DNA of 64,000 nt, taken from assembly GCF_000276665.1 (NCBI RefSeq), contig NW_004955467.1, positions 1,097,555-1,161,554 on the forward strand, written 5' to 3'. Positions 22,222 through 33,594 of the stretch are shown piece after piece (within the stretch, counting starts at the first letter, position 1; every line of letters starts with the position of its first letter). The DNA is from Chinchilla lanigera. Taxonomy: Eukaryota > Chordata > Mammalia > Rodentia > Chinchillidae. The notes beneath the pieces were generated by a model. It saw nothing but the letters and a program-made list of their open reading frames with translations. It was not told the origin of the DNA and did not search any database. The position numbers and the translations under genes are program-made.

Positions 22222-22336
22222 CAGTGATTCATACATTCCTCCCTTCATTAGATACTTACTGAACACTTACTGTGTGCCAGGAACTATTTTAAGCAATGTT
22301 GTTGCCACAAGGAGTTCACAGCCATTGGGGCAGGAG
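22222..22336 (-). repeat. L2 LINE 3' end, antisense
   Basis: 'ttcattagatacttactgaa', 'acttactgtgtgccagg' and 'acaaggagttcacagcc' are the L2 terminus read backwards. Confidence 0.75.
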
Positions 22337-22339
22337 TGC

Positions 22340-22795
22340 TATGATTTCTCTGTCCCTTCAGAAGGTTACTTGTTACCATGTGTGTGAAATCCTTTTGGGA
22401 GCCAGGCAATATGATGTGTGTTCCTGGGCTCATCTTGGTAAGACATAGCTAAGCTTTTTTGTTGTCTCGCTCTTAAAATGCAGCTTCCAACAGAGTATTA
22501 AACTGTCTGAAATGGGAAAACAAATATATTGTTATTAAGCTATAATGGTGTTGAATGTTGGTATACTTGAGATTTTGTGCTCTTAGCATAAAACAAGACT
22601 ACTTTTCAGAAGCATATTTTAATTTACTGTATTCAGTTTTCAAAAAGTTGAAACTTTAAAGCTTATAAGTAGCTTTTGGAGATAAGGGGAATGGCCTGGT
22701 GTTTCTGTATAACAGTTTTACTGTTTAAGGAGTGATTTCATACTAAATGTACATACACATTTGGTTTTAAAATACAGCAAATGAGAATACAATTT
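22340..22795. other. Unassigned intronic sequence
   Basis: AT-rich, nothing recognised. Confidence 0.4.
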
Positions 22796-22799
22796 ATAT

Positions 22800-23590
22800 T
22801 TATCAAGCGAGCCTAATACTAATTCCAAAAGTTAATAAAGCACTACCAAAATATGACAGAAGATTCTTACTCTCAAATGTTAACGCAAAAATGTAAGATC
22901 AAAATCTTAGCCAGTAGAATTTAAAAGGAGAGTAAAAGAACAGTAGTGTACATCACAACCAAGTGGAGTTATGTCGTCTAAGCATGAATGAATGTTAGGG
23001 AATCTGAATATAATCTAGCATACAGTATCAATAGGCCAAAGAAGAAAACCCACATGGTCACCTTGATAGATATGGAAGATGAACTTATTACAATTAATAA
23101 TCTTTCTGATTTAATAATAAACTCTTGGTAAATTATGGATGTATAGAGACTGCCTTGATGAGATGAAGTAGATGCACCCTTCCAGGTGCAGTTGTGTGCA
23201 CCTACAGTCCCAGCCAATAGGAGGCTGAGACAGAAAGATTATTTGAGCTTAGGAGTTTGAAGCCAGGCTAGGAAACATAGAGAGACCCCCCCATCTCTAA
23301 ATAAATAGTTATATAGATAGATACATACATACATAGATAAAAAAAATAGCTTTTATGTCAATGACCAGTTAAAAATAATGTAAGACATAGTCCCATTTAT
23401 AAAGGCATGAAAAGGTAAAATACTTAGAAATAAACTTAATAGTTGCAGAACCAGTATATTTAAAAATCTTAAAATCCTTTATAGGACAAGCTTATGTTTC
23501 TCAAAGAAGGCATAACTAAGTGGAAGGCGGAAGACATGGTTTTAGGAACGGAAGGTTAACTATAACAACAAATGTAATAGTATAACATTA
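22800..23590 (+). repeat. Old L1 ORF2 relic, sense
   Basis: Diverged ORF2 strings in order: 'aaccaagtggagttatg', 'aacccacatggtcaccttga', 'tacttagaaataaactta'. Heavily decayed. Split by a SINE at 23183. Confidence 0.65.
23183..23306 (+). repeat. Old B1/Alu-like monomer
   Basis: 'cacctacagtcccagccaat', 'gaggctgagacagaaagat', 'tgagcttaggagtttgaagc', then (AAAT)/(GATA) tail. It lacks the internal duplication of younger copies. Confidence 0.8.
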
Positions 23591-23689
23591 AATAGAATAG
23601 GGATCCCTAAATTGCCCTACACTTTAATTAAAGTAGAAGTGAGAATGCGGGAGTGGAAACACAGATAAAACGGTACTAGGATTTATCTA

Positions 23690-23888
23690 AATGGCAGTTC
23701 TCACTGGGGGCCCATTTGTTTCCAGCAATTGGCAATAATGCACGAAGACATTTTGGTGTCACATCTGGGAGGTAATACTGACATCTAGTGGGGAGAGGGC
23801 AGAGGTGCTGCTAAACATCTTAAATGCACACAGTTTCGGACAGTTAACTTCTCAAACTGTCAATAGTACCACTGCTGAGAAATCCTAA
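23690..23888. mobile_element. MER20 hAT-Charlie relic
   Basis: 'ggcagttctcactgggggcc', 'tggcaataatgcacgaagac', 'gacatctagtgggga', 'ggtgctgctaaacatctta' and 'ctgctgagaaatcct' match the MER20 order end to end. Confidence 0.85.
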
Positions 23889-24084
23889 TAGAGAATAATA
23901 AATATTCTAAAATAACCAGGAAAGTTCTAAAAACATAATCAAGGGAATAACCTGGCATATTGGAACCTAAGAAGACATAGGCAGCTCGGTGCAATATTGA
24001 GAAAGTCCAGGGCATGCAGTGGATTTAGTACAGGTAAAGGCAGCTTTTTATATTGATAAATTTGCTCAACAGTGATGATGAGGA

Positions 24085-26246
24085 GGTGCTGGTGAGAGAA
24101 TGGGTGTGTTAGTGGCTCCTGCTGCACATGGCTGCTGCAGCAGGAAAAGAGATTAAGTCTCTGACTGCTGGAACTGACCAGCTGAAAAATTGTAACTATT
24201 TGGAAATTTTTCCAAATTTGTAGCTCTTGCAAGAATAAAATTTAAAATTAAAGTATTGACTGAATATTCTTTGAGAGATTCTTCAGACAGAAAAGAACAG
24301 ACCAACTAAAAATGTGATTAGTATTAATAGCTGCCTTCAAGAAGTATTTGGTTGTGCCATTAAGGCTGTACATCCAGACTTGGAAAATTCTCCTCTGATA
24401 GTAGCACCACGTCAGCAGCCCAGATTTGGAGAGTATTGGTATAATAGTGCCGTAGGTATTTCTCAGATGCTGAAGACCAAAGAACAGATCATAAATCCAA
24501 GAGAAATTGCTAAAAACATTACCAAATACCTGCTAAATAATGAATGTATTGAAAAAGTTGAAATTGCTGGTCCTGGCCGGGGACATAGCTCAGTGGAACA
24601 AGTGCCTGCTTGGCAAGTGCAAGGTCCTGAGTTCAATTCCTGATACTAAAAAAAAAAATTGCAGGTCCTGGTTTCACAAATGTCCACTTAAGAAAGGATT
24701 TTGTGTTAAAACAATTGACCAAACTCTTGGTGAATGGAGTTGAGCCTCCTGCCATCAGAGAGAATAAAAAGATTGTAATTGCCTTTTCTTCTCCTAGGAT
24801 AGCTAGAAATGCATGTAGGCCACCTAAGATCAGCTAAGGTGTGTGCTGCCTCTTTGAATTTTCAGGATATGATATGCTCAGGTTAAACCATGTAGGAGAC
24901 TGGGGGACCCAGTTTGGCGTGCTCACTGCTCACCTACAAGATAAACTTCTAGACTGTCTGAGTTTCACCACATACTGGGGATATTCAGGCCTTTTATGAG
25001 GACTCTAAGAAGAGGAGCATATCAGTGTGTCATTTGGCTTCTGAGTAAAGATGCAGATATTACACAGCCGTGGAAATGTATTTGTGATGTCTCCCACCAA
25101 GAATTTAATAAAATGTATGATACATTGGATATTGCCTTAATAGAGAGAGGAGGGTCCTTGTATCAAGATAGGATGAATGATGTTGGAAAAGAATTTGGAG
25201 ATAAAGGACTCGTGCAAGTGGATGATGGCAGAAAGATTGTGTTTGCCCAGGGTGGTCCATACCGTGGACCGCAGTGAAATCAGATAGTGGTTGTGCCTGT
25301 AATACTTTTAACCTGGCTGCTATTAAACAAGGACTGCTTGAGGGGAAAGCAGATATGATTATGTGGTGAACAGTGGACAGTCTGTACACTTTAACACAAT
25401 GTTTGCTTCTGCTCAAATGATGGGTTGGTGTAATCCTAAAGTAAGTCGAGTGTCCTATGCTGGATTTGGTGTGGTGCTACAGGAAGACAAAAAATTTAAA
25501 ACACATTCAGGTGAAACAGTGTGCCTCACAGAACTTCTGGAAGAAAGACTAAAATGATCCATGGGCAAATAGAAGGAAAAACAGAGAGACAGAGTCTCTC
25601 TGCAGGTAAATTGAAAGCTGGTCAGACAGTTGCTGCTTACGGCTGCATCAAATATGATGATCTTTCCCATAACCAGATGAATGACTATAACTTCTTTAAC
25701 AAAATGCTAGACAGCAGGGGGAACACAGCTGCTTACCGATGTATGCTTTCCCTAGTGTCAGGTCTACTGCATGTCTGGCCAGTACTGATGAAGAGATGCA
25801 CCAGACAATCGCTTGGGAGATGAAGATCATTTGGGGCCCGAAAAAGGGATGGAAATTAGGCTGATGCATTTTATGTTTTTCCTGAGATTTTGCAAAAGAT
25901 TTTAGATGACTTATTTCTCCGTAGACTCTGTGATAAAATGTATAACCTGGCAACTACTTTCGCAGCGTCCTGAGATAGCTGCTACTGTGTAGAGAAAGAC
26001 CGACAGACTGGAAAAGTTTCGAAGGTGAGCGCATGTGGTACATGCTGCTGTGGGAAGCAGTCACTGCTGTCATGGCCAGCAGGCTCGCCATCCTTGGGAA
26101 AGAAAACCCACCCAAAGGATGTAATCCTCTGTAGCTTTGAGAACTGTATTTTACCAGAGTGGTCATTAGCACTGTTTGCTTTTTAAAAAAAAAAAAAAAT
26201 TCATGTGCAAATAAAAGCTAGTAAAGATAATTTCCCTATAAAAAAA
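24085..26246 (+). pseudogene. RARS1: RARS1 (cytoplasmic arginyl-tRNA synthetase) processed pseudogene
   Basis: Intronless retrocopy of the arginyl-tRNA synthetase mRNA, nearly full length. The original ATG is at 24100-24102. The leucine-zipper N-terminus follows, with stops in frame near 24222-24260 where the parent has sense codons. Then come '[20 protein letters not shown]' (24330-24390), '[10 protein letters not shown]', the degenerate catalytic HIGH-like segment around 24800 (MHVGHLRS is frameshifted here), '[14 protein letters not shown]' (24880-24925), '[10 protein letters not shown]' and '[12 protein letters not shown]' (25015-25205), '[11 protein letters not shown]', '[17 protein letters not shown]' (25363-25425) and '[19 protein letters not shown]' (25633-25690). 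Multiple stops and frameshifts, plus an ID SINE at 24577, disable it. AATAAA lies at 26210-26215 and an A-run at 26240-26246 marks the poly-A end. Not expected to code. Transcription with the host intron is likely but carries no message. Confidence 0.93.
24577..24660 (+). repeat. ID SINE inside RARS1 pseudogene
   Basis: 'ccggggacatagctcagtgg ... gttcaattcctgatac' plus A-tail. Flanked by the target duplication 'aattgctggtcctgg' / 'aattgcaggtcctgg', both copies being RARS1 sequence. Confidence 0.95.
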
Positions 26247-26251
26247 CAGCA

Positions 26252-26342
26252 ACGAATGAGGGGCAAAGTGTGAAGCTCAGTAGTAGAACACGTGCTTAGC
26301 ACGTGGGAGGTCCTGAGTTCAATCCCTAGCACCATTAAAAAA
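26252..26342 (+). repeat. ID SINE
   Basis: 'gtgtgaagctcagtagtaga', 'gcttagcacgtgggaggtcc' and 'gttcaatccctagcacc', right after the RARS1 pseudogene poly-A. Confidence 0.85.
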
Positions 26343-26954
26343 GGCTGATAAAAGCTTTAGGAAAAACTAAAGCTGAAACCCTATTTCATTTCTCTCATCA
26401 AAATAAATTTCAAATGGAGTAAAGATTTAATTAATAAAACATGAAACTATGAAAGTACAAAGAGAAAACATCAGAGAATTAATTTGTAGTATTAGCCTTG
26501 GGCTTAAATAAGAACAAACACAAGTCATAAAGGGAAAGATGAAAAGTATTATTAAATAAATATAAAAAGTGCTTTGTGAAAAGAGGAAACTATTTGCAAT
26601 ATGTGTAACAAAGGGTTTGTTTACAAAGAATTTATACAAATCCACAAGAGAAAAGAAAAGGATACAATAGAAAAATGTGTCACAAAAGAATACAGCCAGC
26701 CAGTGGACGGATGCTAAGCCTCACTTACATATAGTTTAAGACATATTAATCAAAGCATTCATTACACACACGATGTGATTTCCCCTAACGTATCAGCAAA
26801 TCAAAGCAGTGGGTCATTGCTGATGTTGCTTAAGGTGCAGGGTGCTGGCGCACTGCATGTAGTTGACACCCAATGTCATGATATTGTCTAAGTTTTACAT
26901 ACATATAGAGATTTACCAAGGATTTCTCCTATTTACATCATTATTCTTTTCTTT

Positions 26955-27040
26955 ATTGGTTTTATTATTGTTCTTGCTAGGGATCAAATCCAGGACCTTG
27001 TCTGTGTGTTACCACTGAACTGTCTGCCTAACCTCGCTGC
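26955..27040 (-). repeat. ID SINE, old
   Basis: 'tagggatcaaatccaggac' and 'taccactgaactgtctgcc'. Confidence 0.75.
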
Positions 27041-27121
27041 TGTTTATTACTTAACACTATTGACATTCTTGAAAAAAGATGCCACTCTTTATGAGCAAGT
27101 TGTTTAGATGCACCATTATTG

Positions 27122-27279
27122 CTTTTTGTTTTTGTTTTGTTTTGTGGGGACAGGGTCTCACTATGAATTCCAGGCTGGCCTTGAACTCACTATACAGTCT
27201 AGACTAGCTTCAACCTCACAATGATCCTCCCGTCTCCGCCTCCAAGTGCTGACAGTTGTGTACCACTATGTTCGGGTGC
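27122..27279 (-). repeat. B1-type SINE
   Basis: 'gggacagggtctcactatga', internal duplication, 'ccgcctccaagtgctgac'. Flanked by near-copies of 'tgcaccattatt'. Confidence 0.88.
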
Positions 27280-27604
27280 ATCATTATTTATAGCTGTAAA
27301 ATAATGGACACATTGTGTTTATCAGTATGGGGTAGTTGAATAATGAGGTTTTGAGCCAGTAGAATAATATGCAGCCAGGAAAACAAACACAAATTTGTCT
27401 GTACTGGTAGGGACAGATCTTGAAGATATTATTAGATATATGACATAATTAGTAACATACTGAAACTAAGGGAAAACAATGTTGTGTATATAGTATAGCC
27501 TCACTTGTTTTCATTTTAAAGTATATGTTAAATATTGAAATCATAAATTTTTTTTAAATCATAAAATTTTTAAATGGTGGAATAAATAAGGATATAAGAA
27601 TGGT

Positions 27605-28095
27605 TATCTTTGAGGAGAATTACCAGTGATGGAGGAAGACTTTAGATTTTCTTGTACTGTTTGAAAAAATTTAACATATACATAGACTGCTATAAAAAAA
27701 TCAAAAGCAGATTAGCAACCTAAATTTGTTTGTTTCTTTCGCCACCTCCTTCATCTTCTACTTGTCTTTTTTGAGGTGTTTCTTAGCTGTATGGTGGTGT
27801 GGCCTGTGGTCATTTATTCGGGATTCCAGCAAAAGGCTGGCTCTGAAGTGGGCAGGCCCTCAACCCTGTGGGGCACTAACTTCCTTATTTATCAAATGAA
27901 GGAAGTAACTACATATCTCCTACACAGTGACGTCCTTGAGACAAACTACTGTGAATATATACAAGCTATAATGGGCTTTGGGAATATAAGACACCGTTGT
28001 TATTCTCCTAGTTACTCAAATTCACTTATTTTAATGAAATTAAATTCTCTGACTTAGTAGGGTTGAATTTGAAATTAATTTCCTCTCCCTACTCC
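27605..28095. other. Unassigned intronic sequence
   Basis: The 93-codon frame at 27776-28057 has no recognisable domain. Confidence 0.4.
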
Positions 28096-28096
28096 C

Positions 28097-28187
28097 ATCT
28101 TTTTTGCAGTGGTAGGGATGGAACATGGCCTCACACATGCTAGGCAAATGCTGTACTACTGAACAATACCACCAGCCCTGGAGCTTT
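28097..28187 (-). repeat. ID SINE, old
   Basis: 'gtggtagggatggaacatgg', 'tgctaggcaaatgctgtact'. Confidence 0.8.
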
Positions 28188-28455
28188 TATTTTTGAATAT
28201 AGGTAGTACTCAACATTTGGTACTAGCTTCTGGATAGCTGACACTTTTGTACATTTTTGTGATACCCCAAACTGCCTTCTTCATGATGAATTCCTGTCTG
28301 TTGGGACCGTGGTTAGGAGCAGTGGCCTGCAGTACATCTATGTTTTAGGTGCTGCAATGTTTGTAATAGTACATTAGTATTTGAGTAGTTACTTGAATAT
28401 TTGATTGCATTTTGTCTACATGTGTTTCTGTCACTATAACAAAATACCTGAGATG

Positions 28456-28617
28456 ACTGGGTGTGGTAGCGCACGCCTGTAATCCCATCACTTGGGAGGC
28501 AGAGGCAGGAGGATCATTGTAAGTTTGAGACCAGCCTGGACTACAAAGTGAACTCAAGGCCAGCCTGAACTGCATAGTGACACCCTGTCTCACAAAAAAC
28601 CAAAGGAAAAAAAAAAC
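28456..28617 (+). repeat. B1-type SINE nested in LTR
   Basis: 'gactgggtgtggtagcgcac ... ccctgtctcacaaaa'. The flanks 'acctgagatga' / 'acctgagataa' are the target duplication in LTR sequence. Confidence 0.93.
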
Positions 28618-28657
28618 CTGAGATAATCAACTTATACAGACAAAAGTGTATAAGGGC

Positions 28658-28742
28658 GTCTATATGTGGTGCCAGGATTGAACCAAGTGACTTATACATG
28701 CTAGGCAAGCATTCTTGCCACTGACCTATCTCCCAAGACCTA
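28658..28742 (-). repeat. ID SINE nested in LTR
   Basis: 'gtgccaggattgaaccaag', 'tgctaggcaagcattcttgc'. Confidence 0.85.
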
Positions 28743-29094
28743 TAAAAAAACCTATATAAAAGGGTTATTTCAGCTCACAGTTTTGAAGGTTCCCATCCAA
28801 GGCCAGCAGATATCATTGTTTTGAGCCCATGAGGAGGCAGCTTATTACAGAGGGAGAACATGGTGGGCCAAAACTGCTCATTTCATGGCCAGGGAGCAAA
28901 AGAGAGTTAAAAAAGGAGTTGAGGTCCCACAACCCTCTTCTGTGACATCCTTCTCAATCCATCCTTCTCCCCCTGATCCCCTGTCCCTCAGAACATCCCC
29001 CCTTCCCAATACCACCACCCTGGGGACTGAACCTTTGACATGTAGCCCTTGGAGAGGCTTTCCAGATCAAACTGTAGCAATGTGAATGGAAAAC

Positions 29095-30035
29095 AGTAAA
29101 ATGAAAATCCTGGTCCTGGCCCTAAGTTCAGATTTTAAAATATTAATGCAGTTGAGACAAAGGTGGAAATTACTTTACGTGTTAGAAAGGGCACCACCCA
29201 GTAGAAGATCATAGGACTGAAAGCAATTCCCCACTCTTTCAGCTGTGAAGGAGAAGGATCAAAGGAAATCAAAGACATGCTGGCAATATGTAGCTAATTT
29301 CTTCTGAAAGGAAAATTATAAGTAGAAATTATATTATATGCTTATGGGGCAGAAGCCTTTTATGACTGTCAAGTCTTAGTTTTTGGACTTGTTTTCTTTA
29401 ATACATACGTGATGTTACCTTTCAAGTGTATAAATTTTTCTCTTAATATTTTTATTTTTTACTGTCACATAATAACTGCACATATTTGTAGAATACAAAG
29501 TGATACTTCAGCTCATGCACATAAAGCAGAGAAGGGTAATTGGCACATCCATCAGCTCGAATTATCATGCCTTCACTTGACTGTATTAATGTTGAAAGTG
29601 ATTCTGTCATGAGAGTGTTACATAATACCGTGATTTTTGAAACTACAGTATTTCAACCTACAGTCAGCCTGTATTACTTTCTTTCTTGGGAATTGATCTG
29701 TTCTTAAAGAGAATCTCTCAGACTTAGAAGGAGACAAAAAACGTTCCATCTTTTGGGGATAATAATTATATTGCCACCTCACATTTACACGTAGCACTAA
29801 CTTGCCATCTAACCGGGTGGCTTTGGAACCCCTTGAATTGGGAGGCATGCATTTTCTCGTCTTTCCTTTTTATTTGTTTCAAGGTGATTTCTAGTCTCAG
29901 TTTGCAGACCTTGCTGTCTTCTAGGGGCTCTGCCAGAGTTGCTTCAGCCAGAACAAAACCTTGCAGCACAAAAGTCAGAAAAGGGAAGCTGCTATGTGTG
30001 CAGCCAATCACCTGCGCCCTGCGGCAGCCTCTCTG
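29095..30035. other. Unassigned intronic sequence
   Basis: No repeat recognised. 29830-30030 is GC-richer with an 88-codon open frame (29833-30099) lacking domains. A conservation check would be the first test for an unrecognised element here. Confidence 0.4.
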
Positions 30036-30039
30036 GTCT

Positions 30040-30145
30040 GTCATCGCATTTCATTCTCACCCCAGCCTTAAAAAGAATGAGGTATTTTATCCAGAATAGG
30101 GAAACTTGACCGCAGAAAGATCAAACAAGTTTGGCTTTGTAGTCC
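30040..30145 (-). repeat. MIR SINE relic
   Basis: 'tcatttcattctcacccc', 'gaggtattttatccagaata' and 'gaccgcagaaagatcaaac' follow the MIR 3' half backwards. Confidence 0.6.
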
Positions 30146-30149
30146 CCAT

Positions 30150-30480
30150 GCCCACCGCAGGTGTCCACACTGAGTATCCACTCTTTCTAATTTTCGGTCA
30201 TCAGTTTTATTAACGTATCTGAATTGCAGGCAGTTCTTATTCTTCCTCTTTTCTCTGAGGTGCCCTTTGTGCAGGCATTAGTAGGAGTTCCCTATCTGTC
30301 CCATAAACAGCTTTGGGATCAAGTGGATCCCAGGATCAAGTGAGAGGCTGCAGAAGCCCCTAGAAAGTTGTAAAGAAATCCCACCACCAGGTGGCAGCCC
30401 GCATCGAAAATGTAGACCTGTCCTAGTCTGAGTCTTGGCTCTGAAGAATGGTTTAAGTACCTGACTCTAGAAATCCTTCT
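30150..30480. other. Unassigned intronic sequence
   Basis: Nothing recognised. Confidence 0.4.
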
Positions 30481-30484
30481 TCTA

Positions 30485-30640
30485 TTTATTCATTGATTCA
30501 ACATATATTTTTAAAGTGCTGACCACGTGCTTGGCACTGTCTAAGCAAAAGGGACACATTGGTGTCCAGGAGAAAGGTCCTCCATGGAGCTGCACAAGTA
30601 GAACATGGAAGAGGGAAAACTTAAACCATGTGGGCAACTG
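30485..30640 (-). repeat. L2 LINE 3' end, antisense
   Basis: 'ttcattgattcaacatatat', 'accacgtgcttggcactgtc', 'ccatggagctgcacaagt'. Confidence 0.7.
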
Positions 30641-30644
30641 GGAA

Positions 30645-31330
30645 GGGCCACTTCAGCAGAGTTGACTGGAGCAAAGGCTGTGCATCTGCCCTTACCCCAC
30701 ACATCCAGGGAGCAGTAAGAGGCCAGTGGGGCTGCACGGGATGAGCAGCAGCAGGAAAGGAGATCAGATTGCTCGTTTAGATGATTCTTTGTATAGCACA
30801 TGTAGACCTTAAAAGAGTGTTATTTTAAACTGATGTTAGTGCTTTCTAAAAGTTCAGTAAGTACAAATAAATGTTAAGGGCCAGTTTTATCTTGACCAGA
30901 CACTGCTTTAATGTTCACAGCATCTTAGATATCTCAGTGTTACAATAAGGACAAAGCAGTTGTGTCTGCAAGGTCAAAACAGCCTGCTTCCCAGGTGGTA
31001 TCTGTGTCCTTGCTGGCACGAGTGCCAATCCATTCTGCAGTTACTTACGTTATACCCAGGTAATACCTTCGTCTCTGACCTGTGGGGCCCGTCTTCTCTT
31101 ACCTGGGAAGGAAATTACCCTGGGCTCATGCAAGGCAGATACAGACTCCTTCAACACAGCAGGTAGATACTCTCATGACCCTCTAGTGTGTGAAGGTTTG
31201 GTAGTGTTCCCAAATGCAAACCCAGGGCCTGATTCCAGAGTCCTTTTTTCTGCTGCACCGTTTACTGCTAGAAGGGATCTTTGTTTCGTATTCCGCACCA
31301 CCTTCACCTACTACAGAAGTGTTACTACCG
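30645..31330. other. Unassigned intronic sequence
   Basis: Nothing recognised. Confidence 0.4.
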
Positions 31331-31336
31331 ATGAGT

Positions 31337-31545
31337 GACATTTTTTGCTCTCTGTGTACTAACTACAGTACTATTCTAAGTACTTGATAAGTATTGTTTC
31401 TATTAGTCTTTACTGCTAGCCTATGAGACAGCATATTTCCATTCCATTCTGTATATCAGATACTGAGGCAGCAAGAGATTAAACCAGCTGTCTACATCCA
31501 CACTTAGTAAGTATTGGCACCAGGACTTCCGATTAGCGAAGGTAG
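31337..31545 (-). repeat. MIR SINE
   Basis: 'ctattctaagtacttgataa', 'tactgaggcagcaagagatt', 'acttagtaagtattggcacc'. Confidence 0.75.
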
Positions 31546-31549
31546 GCTG

Positions 31550-32090
31550 AGAAGAAACCAGGGACAGGTGGCTTGCTAGGCAGAGAGTAGGAAAAAGCGA
31601 TGCTGAAGGTCTTCTAAGTGAGAGGCTGGAGGCTGAGAGTTCGTCCCTCTGATGCCCTTTCAGGAGGAGCACTGTGGGTCAGGAATGTCAGAGAACTGAG
31701 AGATGGGCTGAGCCAGGAGATGACAGTGAAGGAGAGGGGAAGGCAATACCAATGCTGCCACAGGAATCTCTGAGATGGATGGTGTGCACTTGGGAGTGGG
31801 GAAGGGAAGAGGTGCAGGTAAGATGACTGCCTTGGCCACCCCATGCCTGCAGGTTCAGAATATGTGAGAAGAAAGGCAGAAGGCATGTGAAGACAGTGGT
31901 GGGGGCCACAAAGGCCAGGAGTGGAGCTGAGTTCAGGGAGATGCTGATTCCATCAGGCGCTCAGCCCGCCTGAGGAAGTGCTGAGGATCCCAGGACGGGT
32001 GTGGGACAGATGAAGGGTCTTGAGTTTGCTTGGAGATGACAGGCTGTAAAATCACAGAGCGTTAGGAATGAATTTGTTGTTGTTTTATAG
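31550..32090. other. Unassigned intronic sequence
   Basis: Purine-rich on the plus strand. No exon supported; minus-strand frames of 83-90 codons are low-complexity Ser/Pro/Leu. Confidence 0.4.
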
Positions 32091-32094
32091 TTTT

Positions 32095-32625
32095 AGAGAG
32101 TTTATTGCTGAATATATTTTGTGATTAAAAGTAACCTTTCAGATTCAATATTTGCATTTCTTCTATTTTTTCTTCACTTAGTTCGTTTTTAAATTGTGGC
32201 AAGAACACTTGGTGTAAGATGTACTCCTAACACATCTTTACATGTGCAGTGAGTGTGGTATAGTGTTGTACAGCAGCTCCCTAAGACTGGTTCCTCTTGT
32301 ACCACCTCAGCCTGTACCCCCTGAGTGGCAGCTCCCCATTTTCTTCTCCCCATTCAGTCTCTACAAGTTGGACTGCTTTAGATTCTATATATAAGTGAGA
32401 CCATACAGCATTTGTCTTTTTTGTGATTGGCTAACTTCTCTTGCTGTGGTATCCTTAAAGTCCATTCATGTTGGAGCTTGTGTCAGAATTTTTTTCCTCT
32501 GTAAGGCTGAATAGTATTCTGTGTGACAGATGAACCACACTTTGTTCATCCATAGGTTTTAGCAGTGTCTGAAATAAACCCAGTTGTGACAGTGTTAGAC
32601 TTGGTCTTGGTGTGTAAGGTGCTAA
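32095..32625 (-). repeat. Old L1 (L1M-type) 3' region, antisense
   Basis: 'tatataagtgagaccataca', 'ttttgtgattggctaact' and 'aaggctgaatagtattctg' are the ancient L1 3' UTR read backwards. Confidence 0.8.
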
Positions 32626-32629
32626 ACTC

Positions 32630-33080
32630 TTAGGCCTCATGCTGCACAGGGTTTGTGGCTTTGTATTTCCTGGGAGTATGTAGTTCAGGTAGGGCCTTGG
32701 AGGGGGACCACGTTTTCCTCTGACTTTCTAGTAGGCACAAGGTAGAATGCTGTTTGAGACTGGTGTCTTTCCAGGTCTTCCCAGAAGCCTATGGTGCAGA
32801 AAGGTGGGCACTCTCCCTGCATCTCCCAAGAATGTCTGTCTGCCTGCTTCTGTCTTTCTCTATCTCTGACTCTGTCTCCATCTCCCCCCTCTCCCTGTTT
32901 CTCATTTGTGCCTTCATTTTATGTTTCTATTCCGACTGTGGATGGGATTCTTTGGTGTATTTTTAAAATTTTTTCAAATACAGAATGTACTTGAAGGCCA
33001 TCCTTACACAAACGAGGGCCATGCTAATCTCTCTGTCATTCCAGTTTTAATATTAGTGCTGCCAAAGCAAGCACTCATTT
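32630..33080. other. Unassigned intronic sequence
   Basis: Includes a CT-rich run at 32840-32905; no gene. Confidence 0.4.
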
Positions 33081-33084
33081 TTTA

Positions 33085-33385
33085 AATTTTGTTTTGTTTT
33101 GTTTTTGGGTGCTGGGAATTGAACCCAGAGGCTCTTTACTGCTGAGCTACATCCCCAGCTCTTTCTATTTTGAGACAGGACAGGATGTTGCTAAATTGCC
33201 CAGATTGGGCTTGAACTTTCACTCCTCCTGCCTCAGCCTTCCAAGTAGCTGGAATTACAGGTATGCACCCCTGCACACAGGTTTATTTTTGTTTTTTTTT
33301 TTTTGAGGCTCCTGGACTCCAGTGACCCTCTTGCCTGAGCTTCTCGAGTAGATGGGACTACAGGTGTGCACCTGCTCTCTCAGCT
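33085..33385 (-). repeat. Dimeric ID/B1 SINE followed by a B1 fragment
   Basis: 'gctgggaattgaacccaga ... gctacatccccagc', then 'ttgctaaattgcccagattg ... agtagctggaattacagg'. A second T-run and a B1 3' half follow at about 33290-33385. Confidence 0.88.
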
Positions 33386-33409
33386 TCATTGTTTTGTGAC
33401 TTCTGTTGT

Positions 33410-33590
33410 TATTTTGTGTTTTTTGTGGTAGTAGGAATTGAACTCAGGACCTTTGCCCTGAGCTACATCCCCAGCCAGTTTTTTATTTTTTATTTTGCAA
33501 CAGGATCTCACTAAGTTGCTGAATTGGACTTGAACTTGCAACCCTCCCAGAGTGCTGAGATTACAGAGCACCTCGCCCAGCTTCACTGCT
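33410..33590 (-). repeat. Dimeric ID/B1 (B4-like) SINE
   Basis: 'gtagtaggaattgaactcag ... gctacatccccagcc', then 'caggatctcactaagttgct ... agtgctgagattacag'. Confidence 0.88.
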
Positions 33591-33594
33591 TCCT

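Larger units (their letters stand above)
26350..27600 (+). repeat. Old L1 relic, sense, discontinuous
   Basis: Decayed ORF2 3' and 3' UTR strings such as 'aatggagtaaagatttaat', 'aaactatgaaagtacaa' and 'aatatgcagccaggaaaac', interrupted by an ID and a B1 SINE. Confidence 0.6.
28424..29090 (-). mobile_element. MaLR-class LTR (MLT1/MST-like), antisense, with nested SINEs
   Basis: Starts 'tgtttctgtcactataacaa', 'aatacctgaga'. After the B1 and ID insertions it continues 'tttcagctcacagttttgaa', 'agagggagaacatggtgg' and 'gacatgtagcccttgg', in MaLR order. Confidence 0.75.

Noticed and set aside
24996..25823. Possible functional RARS1-like gene from the open pieces
   Set aside because: The pieces lie in different frames, earlier stops are present and there are no introns: a retrocopy, not a gene.
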